From positions 186,001 through 250,000 of the forward strand of contig NZ_CP109451.1 of NCBI RefSeq assembly GCF_041438865.1: 64,000 nt of DNA, written 5' to 3'. Position numbers and translations under genes: made by a program. The notes under the pieces were generated by a model that saw nothing but the letters and a program-made list of their open reading frames with translations, was not told the DNA's origin and did no database searches. Source of the stretch: Streptomyces sp. NBC_01471. Its GTDB lineage: Bacteria > Actinomycetota > Actinomycetes > Streptomycetales > Streptomycetaceae. The number at the start of each line of letters is the position of its first letter. Positions within the stretch are counted from its first letter, which is position 1. Of this stretch, positions 57,614 through 64,000 are shown piece after piece.

Positions 57614-58414
57614 CTATGATGCGCTCTCCGGCGTTGCCGGATCCCACGGCAGAATGATCAGCCGGGATCCCCGTGAACCCAGAGGTTCCGCGCCAGCAAT
57701 CGTTGTCATTCCAGGGCCGAACAGCGCGTGATTCAAGGGCCGTCGGTCACCGTCCGGCTGGATGTAGGGCTCAGTTTTCTGCCGGTAAATGGGACCGGTC
57801 GCGTCGTCCGCGAGGACGTCTTCGTGCAGCTGCCTGATGACCGCGTTGTCCGGGTAGGCAATGTATGCCGCCCTGAGCTGGGGCAGCACGAATGGGGCCC
57901 AGCGAGTGGCCCAATCAGTCAAGTTGACCCTCCGGGCTTCCTCGGAGAGCATCATCCACCGCATGGTGTTCTCCGGCGGCTCGCCTCGTGCGAAGAGGGC
58001 CCGAAATGCATCGTTACAGTAGAGCAAATCCCACTGCACGTTGGTGACGTACGCCATATCGCGCTGACCATCGACGACCCGCCGCCAGACGTCGGGCACT
58101 GTCATGCCGGCCTGCGGATTCAACGGCCGTGCGGGCGCGTGCCGAAAGGTGAGCAAATACAGCTGCGTGTACTCACCCTCACTGAGCTTGAGAATCTGAC
58201 CGATACGCCGGAGGTAGTCGGCGTCCCTTGTACGCGACTTGCCGTTCTCGAATTTCCGGTACGTCCCGTCTGCCCGGGTCGTCAGCAGATCCATATCCGT
58301 CTGAGTGAGCCCCGGTGTTCTCGGCCCCTGACGTCCCGGCACCCGCGGAGGGAGCCCGACATCCTCCCTCGTGACGTGGCGCCGCCGCTCGCTCAACAAA
58401 CTTTTCAAATCCAT
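57614..58414 (-). CDS. XRE-type regulator with MmyB-like ligand domain
   Basis: 266 residues from ATG 58414, with GGGAGA seven bases before it. The N-terminal ~85 residues are a Cro/C1-like helix-turn-helix (TQTDMDLLTTRADGTYRKFE). The remainder matches the MmyB-like/PAS-like domain of Streptomyces regulators (NVQWDLLYCNDAFRALFARG, RRPLNHALFGPG). It is the last of a small minus-strand group with two hypothetical genes (58562 and 59110). Such proteins often act with a small adjacent target gene; here the partners are unrecognised. Confidence 0.85.
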   Translation of the reverse strand: MDLKSLLSERRRHVTREDVGLPPRVPGRQGPRTPGLTQTDMDLLTTRADGTYRKFENGKSRTRDADYLRRIGQILKLSEGEYTQLYLLTFRHAPARPLNPQAGMTVPDVWRRVVDGQRDMAYVTNVQWDLLYCNDAFRALFARGEPPENTMRWMMLSEEARRVNLTDWATRWAPFVLPQLRAAYIAYPDNAVIRQLHEDVLADDATGPIYRQKTEPYIQPDGDRRPLNHALFGPGMTTIAGAEPLGSRGSRLIILPWDPATPESAS

Positions 58415-58561
58415 GGATTTCTCCCGACACTCAGCAGTCACACCGCACCGCATCGCATCGCACCGTCCAGCCATACGCCGTTTTCGATCGAGCGATGCCG
58501 AATTTCTTCGGGTCCAGTTTTCGTACATCCAGTCGCCTGAACAATCGAGCTATGGATCGAG

Positions 58562-58864
58562 CTACGGGAGGAAGTCGGTCCGAAACTCATCATGCTCGCC
58601 ATACCGACTGTGGGCCAGTAACCGAAGGGATCGGCCAAGCGCATCCTTGTAGCGCTCCAAGCCAGTACCTGTCACGTTGGCGGCGCCCACCATCGTCTCG
58701 AACTCCTCCAGTATCGAATTGACGCCGACGAGAAGGCGATATTCGCCTTCTTCAACGGGCAGGGTCTCGGCAAGTCGGGCCCTGATGAAAGAGATCAGCG
58801 AGCGGTCGCGTTCGGGTGTCTGCGCGTAGACAATTTCGCGGAATCTCTCACTCATCTCGTCCAT
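58562..58864 (-). CDS. hypothetical helical protein, about 100 residues
   Basis: From ATG 58864 (AGGGGAG ten bases upstream) the protein is acidic and helical with no membrane segment (SERFREIVYAQTPERDRSLI, YRLLVGVNSILEEFETMVG). A longer in-frame extension upstream is Arg/Ser-rich and probably not coding. I do not recognise a family. It lies 147 bp upstream of the MmyB-type regulator, so it may belong to the same small regulatory unit. The 245-bp gap before it (58865-59109) is AT-richer and may hold a promoter. Confidence 0.6.
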   Translation of the reverse strand: MDEMSERFREIVYAQTPERDRSLISFIRARLAETLPVEEGEYRLLVGVNSILEEFETMVGAANVTGTGLERYKDALGRSLRLLAHSRYGEHDEFRTDFLP

Positions 58865-59109
58865 TGACGTGCGACTCCCCTGCTGAATCGACGGCCGAGT
58901 ATTCGTCCTTTTGAAGGTATCTGACACGGCCAGCCGAGATGAAGACGCCGACGACAATCGGCCACCTGTCGCACGCCTTTGGCTCTTGAGTGACCTACGC
59001 AGCCGCCTCCACTCAGAGATAGTTGACTCCTGAAATTTGTCAGATTTCCCGGCAGGTGCCACGCAGCGCGGTGACGGACCAATAAGGTCCGCAGAAGTTA
59101 AACGTAGAA

Positions 59110-59481
59110 TCAATTGGTCGTCATACGCTGCGCCGCTGCGGATCCTCCGCTCATCCTTGAGTGGAATGAGACCGCCTTGTCCATGATTTCGTCCATATAC
59201 CTTTCGCACCAAAAATCTTTTTCCGGCGATGCCATGTCACCCCCCCTCTCGGGCAAGGCCTTCGGATTGACGACCTGGTGCTCGGCCTTGGGCGGTATCG
59301 GCGGGGTGCGGGGCGCAAGAAGCCATGCCGCATCCAACATCCCCGCCACCCGCAGCACTTGGACCTGCTCCGGGTAACACCGGGCAAGCTCTTCTCCTGC
59401 CAGGTCAGGCGCGTTGTCGCCGAAATCGAGCCGGGTGTGGAGTGAGGTAATTTGATCCAACGCCGCCTGTTGAGTAGTCAT
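59110..59481 (-). CDS. hypothetical protein, 123 residues
   Basis: ATG 59481 follows directly after a TAA (TAAATG), with GGAGG seven bases upstream of the ATG. The protein has a helical N-terminal half (QAALDQITSLHTRLDF, LAGEELARCYPEQVQVLRVA) and a less ordered C-terminus. No known domain is recognised. Together with the genes at 58562 and 57614 it forms a minus-strand set. Confidence 0.6.
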   Translation of the reverse strand: MTTQQAALDQITSLHTRLDFGDNAPDLAGEELARCYPEQVQVLRVAGMLDAAWLLAPRTPPIPPKAEHQVVNPKALPERGGDMASPEKDFWCERYMDEIMDKAVSFHSRMSGGSAAAQRMTTN

Positions 59482-59688
59482 TTACCCTCCGCCTGCGCCG
59501 AGTTGGCGGTCCATCCCTCTCTGGAACCCACTGAGGTTACGCCATGGCGATCTCGAATGAGCGACCGGGACGCCCGTCGAGGGCTCCAAGGATGAGAACT
59601 GATCCCGGGTATCCGCGACGTTGGTCCATTCGTCGCGCCTCGTGCAGGCCAGGCGCCACCGCCCGGGGCTGAAGGTGAGAGGGACCAT
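59482..59688 (-). CDS. possible small hypothetical protein upstream of the 59110 gene
   Basis: A 68-codon frame from ATG 59688 ends with TAA immediately before ATG 59481. The sequence (LTFSPGRWRLACTRRDEWTN and onward) looks more protein-like than the frame's upstream half, and the junction would allow translational coupling. I have no family match. The stretch 59689-59887 shows nothing else. Confidence 0.3.
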   Translation of the reverse strand: MVPLTFSPGRWRLACTRRDEWTNVADTRDQFSSLEPSTGVPVAHSRSPWRNLSGFQRGMDRQLGAGGG

Positions 59689-59887
59689 GACGATGAGCGT
59701 GGTCGTCCCGGAACCCGAGGTGAAAGGGCGGTCTGTCGAAGGACTTGGCGGCGCGCTGCACCAGGCTAAAAGGTCATTGAGGTGGGCGCGAGCACCTCTG
59801 CCCTGCCGCGGCCGTCCGGCTGCTGGGGCCGGTCCTCCCGAGCCGTGAGTGGTCCGAGGGTCCTGCCCAGCGGCCACGCAAAGGTTC

Positions 59888-60731
59888 TCAGCGCTCGGAC
59901 GCGGCCTGTTTCAGTGCCGTGTGGGTGAGGGCGCCTTCGTCGGCGGTCAGGACCACGAGTTCGAGCATATGAACGCCGGGGATGACGTGGGCGGTGTAGT
60001 CCAGGTCGATCCGGCCCGCCTGAGGATGGAGGAAGCCATGGCTTCCGGCGGCTGGCCCCCGTACGTCGTGCTCCTCCCAGATCGTTGCGAACCGGCTGCT
60101 CTGCGCGGTGAGTTCGGCCACGAGCCGGCGGCCTCGTGCGTTGAGCGGATCGGCCGCCACTGCATGCCGGAGCCGGTGCACGTTGCTGCGTGCCACCTTC
60201 TCCCAGTCCGTGAGGAGCAGGGGTGCGCGGGGATCGCAGAAGACGAACCAGGCGAAGTTCCTGTGCTCGGCCGGAAGGTCGGAGAAGTCGAAGAGGAGCC
60301 AGGTCTCTGCGTCGTTCCAGGCCAGGATGTCGCGCATCGGGCTGACCACGTGTGCGGGCCGGACGGTCAGTGACTTGAGCAGTTGCAAGGTTGTTTCCGG
60401 CACGACCGGGGCCGTGACCACAACCGGATCGGTCTGGTGCACGGGGTTGCCGACACCGAGGTGGTGCAGGTGCCGGCGGGCGTCATCGTCAAGCTGGAGC
60501 GCGCTGGCGAGCGCGTCCAGGACCCTCGGACGAGGGGTGGTGCTGGCGGCCCTGTTCGAGGCGGGTGTAGTACTCGGGGCTGATGCCGGCCAGCGCGGCG
60601 ACCTCGGCCCTGCGCAGTCCGCTGAGCCGGCGGGTACTCGTCCGGGGCAGGCCGACGGCTTCCAGGGTCAGCCGGGCCCGTCGGGAGCGCAGGAAGTGGG
60701 CCAGCTGAGGCAGAGCTGCGGACGGTGCCAT
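59888..60731 (-). pseudogene. MmyB-like XRE regulator broken by a single-base frameshift
   Basis: From ATG 60731 the frame begins as an XRE helix-turn-helix (LRRAEVAALAGISPEYYTRL, EQGRQHHPSSE) and then runs into TGA. Removing one base from the GGG on the minus strand at 60523-60525 restores EVLDALASALQLDDDARRHL and joins it to the MmyB-like domain (MRDILAWNDAETWLLFDFSD, FLHPQAGRIDLDY) that ends at 59888. The repaired protein would be ~280 residues, normal for the family. Either a recent loss or a sequencing error. It is divergent from the damaged MFS gene, its probable former target. Confidence 0.85.
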
Positions 60732-60958
60732 GAACCAAGTATCAGCCCGCCCTGACCAGGTATCGGCCCGCCCGAGGCGAAGGGGGCCCCGGCAGGGCCA
60801 CCCCCGGCGGGACCTGCCCTCAGCGGTGTCTCGTGCTTGTTCGCGGCCGAGACCAGAATGGCCGCAGATGGCGCCCACGACACGGGCGGCCCGGTGACTG
60901 ACGGGCCGGATTCCTTCCGTTTCGGCACGTCCGCGCCGCTTTCCCTTGGAGCCCGCAC

Positions 60959-62210
60959 ATGCCTGCGCACCCTGGTGAAACGCTCTCGACCCCCTCGTCC
61001 CCACCGGCGTCCGCCGCCACCGAAACACGTACCTGTCCCGAAGCCCCGGCACCCGCTGGACCAGCACTTGGCCGCTACCTGCCCCTGACGGTGCAGAGCG
61101 CGGCGGCGAGCCTGGACGCGGGCGGGGTCGCCGTACTCAACAGCGCCCTGCCCTCGGTGGGCGCGCAGTTCGGCACGTCGGCGCAGAACCTGTCCTGGGC
61201 GGTGACCGGGTACGCGCTCGCGTTCGCGGGTCTGCTGCTGTGCGGTGGAGCGATGGCGGACCGGCTGCGGCGCCGGCCTGGTCCTCGGCGGCGTGGTCAC
61301 CAATGCCTTCGGCTGGCGCTGGGTGTTCGCCCTGCAAGCCCTGGCAGCCGTGATCATCGCCCTTGCGGCGGTTCGGTGCCTGCCCCTGGGGACACAACGC
61401 CACAGTCGCCGTCTGGACTTGACCGGGGCCGGAGCACTGGTCACAGCCATCATTTTGATCGTTCTGAGCGCGGACATGGCATCCCGCCGTGGAGGGGGCC
61501 TGACCGCGAGTGTTCTCATCGCGGCCGCCGTGGCCAGCGGATACCTGTGGTGGCGCCGTGGCCGTCGCCACAGCGGGGACGCCGTTCTGCTGGACCGGAG
61601 CCTGCTGAAGGTGCGCGGCCTGCGGACCGCAGCGGTGGTGGCGAGCGCGTTCTACTTCTGCGTCACGGGCTCACTGTTCCTGCTGCCGCTCTACCTCCAG
61701 CAGGTACGCGGCATGTCCCCGGCCTCATCGGGCCTCGCGATCCTTCCCGTCAGCCTGGCCGTCGCCGCCGCGGCCCTCCTCTCCGGGCGCCTGATGAAAA
61801 CCCGGGGACCCCGCCCGCTCCTGGCATCGGGCCTCCTGCTCACCGCCGGCGGCGTGCTGCTGTGGTGCACAGCCGGGGCACACAGCCCCTACCTGGGCGT
61901 CGTCCTGGTCGGCCTGATCGTCACCGGCATCGGGCAGGGCCTGGCTTTCTTCCCCGCCATCACCGCCACGGGCCTGCGCGACGTGCCCGACCAGACTCAC
62001 GGGACCGCCTCGGCCCTCACGACCACCGCCTTGCAGATCGGCAGCGGCATCGGCCCCACTGTCCTCGCCGGCATCGCTCAGCCCCTGGGCTCAGCGGGCC
62101 ACGCCACGCTGTCGCTGCCCGGTCACCACCTCGCCTACGCCGCGGCGGCCGGACTCCTGCTCCTCATCGGCCTCCCGGTCACCGCTCGCCGCAACAAGAT
62201 CGTTCACTGA
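60959..62210 (+). pseudogene. MFS transporter with internal deletion and frame change
   Basis: The N-terminal part from ATG 60959 (LPLTVQSAAASLDAGGVAVL to LCGGAMADRLRRR) is TM1-TM2 and motif A of a drug antiporter. At about 61265 the sequence jumps to AGLVLGGVVTNAFGWRWVFA, normally some 70-80 residues later, in another frame, and then continues through the remaining TM helices to 62210. Transmembrane helices 3-5 are therefore gone and the frames do not match. The 227-bp region 60732-60958 is the divergent promoter with the broken regulator. Confidence 0.8.
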
Positions 62211-62576
62211 CGGTGGAGCCCGGCCGACGCCGACTCCTCGGGAGTGCCGGTCAGCAATCAGCAACGGCGAAGCCCTGCGCAACCGATCCGCGGGCCCACG
62301 GATGGGCCGTCCGGATTGGCGGCCGGTGATGCAGTCCCGCTCAACAACTCCCGGGCAGCCGCCACCCGGGTCAACGATGATGCGGCGAGGTCCTGGGCCG
62401 GACCGGTCTTTGCCGACCAGGACGTTGACTACGGCCGGTTCGGTGCGGCCGACGAGGGCCACGGCGGTTGGCCCTGCCCGTAACCTTCACCTCGATGTCA
62501 GCCGCGGTCAGCGGCCGGCGGTCTCGCTGCCCCGGCACTGCACTACCGGGGCGGACGCTTGTTATTCTCTCCGGTC
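62211..62576. other. 366-bp region without a supported gene
   Basis: Between the damaged MFS gene and coaD I see no frame with recognisable protein sequence, no clear hairpin and no repeat. The last ~20 bases are AT-richer (ttgttattctctccggtc) and may hold the ribosome site of the coaD-like gene. Confidence 0.5.
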
Positions 62577-62996
62577 ATGCGAGCCCTCTTCCCAGGATCC
62601 TTCGACCCGGTCACTCAAGGGCACCAGGACGTTCTCCGCCGCGCCGCCCTCCTGTTCGACGAGGTCGTCGTCTGCGTGATGTTCAATGCGCACAAGACCG
62701 GCCGCTTCCCCATCACCGAACGGCTGGACCGGCTCCGCACGGCAGCAACTGACCTGAGCAACGTCACGGTCGACTCCCACACCGGCGGCCTGCTGGTCGA
62801 CTACTGCGGCCGAGTCGGAATCGACGTCGTCATCCGCGGAGTTCGCGACGTTCACGACCTGGACTACGAAATGCCGATGGCCCGCATGAACCACGAACTG
62901 GCCGGAGTCGAAACGTTCTTCATCGCTGCAGACCCCGCCCTGGCCCACATCTCCTCCAGCCTCGTCACCGCGATGAGCCAACAGGACCGCAGCTGA
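62577..62996 (+). CDS. coaD: phosphopantetheine adenylyltransferase homologue, C-terminally short
   Basis: 139 residues; CoaD is normally about 160. The nucleotidyltransferase start FPGSFDPVTQGHQDVLRRA with the T-x-GH motif, RLDRLRTA, VIRGVRDVHDLDYEMPMARM and the ISSSLV motif are all present, so the active site looks complete, but the final ~20-residue helix is missing. CoaD makes dephospho-CoA from phosphopantetheine and ATP. The essential copy is usually near rsmD/recG, so this is probably a second copy of uncertain activity. Confidence 0.85.
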   Translation: MRALFPGSFDPVTQGHQDVLRRAALLFDEVVVCVMFNAHKTGRFPITERLDRLRTAATDLSNVTVDSHTGGLLVDYCGRVGIDVVIRGVRDVHDLDYEMPMARMNHELAGVETFFIAADPALAHISSSLVTAMSQQDRS

Positions 62997-63081
62997 GGAC
63001 GGCAGCGAAGGCGCGGCAATCGTCCCGGTCAGCCAGCATCCGGTGAACCTTCGCCGGAAGAGCGGCCCCGGAAGGGACACG

Positions 63082-63450
63082 GAGCGAGCGGCGGAGCGGG
63101 CGGAGCATCTGGCGCCGATCGACCCGGATGGGAACTGCCCCTGACCGCTGGACCGGCAGCGCCACTACCGCGTCGTCGCGAGCCTGGCCGACACCGACGG
63201 CAGCCTGTCCGACATCCCACCCGGCGTGCTGATGGACGGCGATGACATCGGGCGGTGGCTGGAGAGGCAGAAGCGACCGGGGCGCCTGGGCGCAACTCCC
63301 CGCCGAACGAGAGGACACGGCTGGCGACACTGGGCGTGCAGTCAGCCCGGGCGCCGTCTCCCGCCCCGGGGACCACGAACACGGCGAAGAACCGGGCAAG
63401 GTGGAGAACGGGGCAAGGTGGAGCAGGCGTTCCCGCCTGCTCCACCTCTA
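63082..63450 (+). pseudogene. remnant of a helicase-associated (HA) domain
   Basis: The plus-strand reading gives RQRHYRVVASLADTDGSLSD followed by GDDIGRWLERQKRPG, the repeat unit of HA domains at the C-terminus of mobile-element DEAD/DEAH helicases in Streptomyces. A stop precedes it (DGNCP then TGA) and the following part continues in other frames (RLATLGVQSARAPSPAPG). It is a decayed fragment. Confidence 0.55.
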
Positions 63451-64000
63451 GTTGGTCGTGTGCGTGGGGTAGACCTCGACCTCGGTGTAGCCGCCCTTGA
63501 TCTCCCCCGCGCCCGCAGGCCACGGCAGGTTCACGGTGTGGGTCTCGTTCGGGGGCGTCACCTGGATGTTGGTCGGGTGCGCGACGCTGTTGCCGCTGGT
63601 GTCGATGGTGTAGGAGAGGTTGAAGACAGCGGCATCGCCGGGCTTCAGGGTGGTGATACGCGGCTGGGCGTGGCCGCGCGAGATGGGTTCCGAGGTGTGG
63701 TCGGTGTCCTTGATGTCGACGCCGGCGAAGCCCGTCGCCGAGCAGGTGGTCGAACCCCGGTTGATCATGGTGATGTCTATCGTGCCGGTCTTCTCGTCGG
63801 GCGAGGCGTCCCTGGCGTCGATGGCCAGATCCTCCGTCTTGCAGAACGTGACCTTGCCGCCGGTCGTCGTCGCGCCGTTCGCAGCGCCGGCGCGGGCCTC
63901 GGTGTCCTCACCGGAACCCGAGCCACCCTCCGACTTCGAGCTGCCGTCCGAGGACGAAGAGGATGAGGAGGACGAGCCCGAGCCGCTCTCCGACTTCGCG
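63448..64000 (-). CDS. DUF4232-like secreted protein, 3' part only
   Basis: The frame is open from the right edge to TAG at 63448; its start lies outside. A Ser/Gly/Glu low-complexity linker (poly-Ser run) is followed by a beta-sandwich domain with paired Cys (VTFCKTEDL and STTCSATGFAG) and a C-terminal FNLSYTIDTSGNS, matching DUF4232 proteins, which are usually lipoproteins or secreted. Function is unknown. Confidence 0.8.
   Translation of the reverse strand, partial: AKSESGSGSSSSSSSSSDGSSKSEGGSGSGEDTEARAGAANGATTTGGKVTFCKTEDLAIDARDASPDEKTGTIDITMINRGSTTCSATGFAGVDIKDTDHTSEPISRGHAQPRITTLKPGDAAVFNLSYTIDTSGNSVAHPTNIQVTPPNETHTVNLPWPAGAGEIKGGYTEVEVYPTHTTN

Overview
The window is high-GC actinobacterial DNA, very probably Streptomyces. 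Start codons include many GTGs, TTA codons are rare and confined to regulators, and gene content is typical of a Streptomyces accessory region: a type VII secretion locus, SARP and LAL regulators, a biosynthetic gene cluster, and decayed IS and helicase remnants. I saw no rRNA, tRNA or CRISPR array.

Region 1 (1-24.2 kb) is a type VII secretion (ESX-like) locus. A giant minus-strand gene running off the left edge (at least 3,783 codons) has a WXG-like N-terminus, a Gly-rich linker, a HEIAH zincin domain and two near-identical ~280-residue modules. It is followed by eccC, a large WXG protein, a membrane-anchored ricin-B lectin, then on the plus strand two WXG100-type proteins, eccD and a beta-helix/AAA+ EccA-like protein, and finally another possible substrate and a third small WXG-like protein. 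EccB, EccE and the mycosin are not in the window.

Region 2 (23.5-31.2 kb) is regulatory: a NarL-like LuxR protein, a full LAL regulator with a truncated SARP winged helix overlapping its 5' end, a VOC/TetR divergent pair, a hydrolase remnant, and a P-loop-less LuxR regulator with a TTA codon.

Region 3 (31.3-37.1 kb, minus strand) is the most unusual part. It encodes an RdgB NTP pyrophosphatase, a SAM methyltransferase, a MOSC-cytochrome P450 fusion, a nucleoside hydrolase and an HD phosphohydrolase. On paper these convert a (modified) NTP to NMP, nucleoside and free base, with a redox enzyme whose MOSC half resembles the N-hydroxylated-base reductase family YiiM. I propose a base-analogue biosynthesis or sanitation pathway.

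Region 4 (37.2-55 kb) is a compact biosynthetic cluster. PhzE-, PhzD- and EntA/DhbA-like enzymes plus a class II DAHP synthase should make 3-hydroxyanthranilate. A Cys-His-His ketosynthase, a chain-length-factor-like protein fused in frame to an ACP, a ketoreductase, an enoyl-ACP reductase, an ACP-adenylate-ligase fusion, a second adenylate ligase and a hotdog thioesterase would build and join an acyl chain. A domesticated-looking IS701-type protein is translationally coupled to fabI. A SARP with a TTA codon, an MFS exporter and an RsrR-like Rrf2 regulator follow. Most genes overlap by ATGA or GTGA.

Region 5 (55-64 kb) is a decaying tail: a cupin with non-canonical ends, IS5 and helicase remnants, an HxlR/hydrolase pair, MmyB-like regulators (one frameshifted), an MFS gene with an internal deletion, a short extra CoaD, and the 3' part of a DUF4232-like secreted protein.
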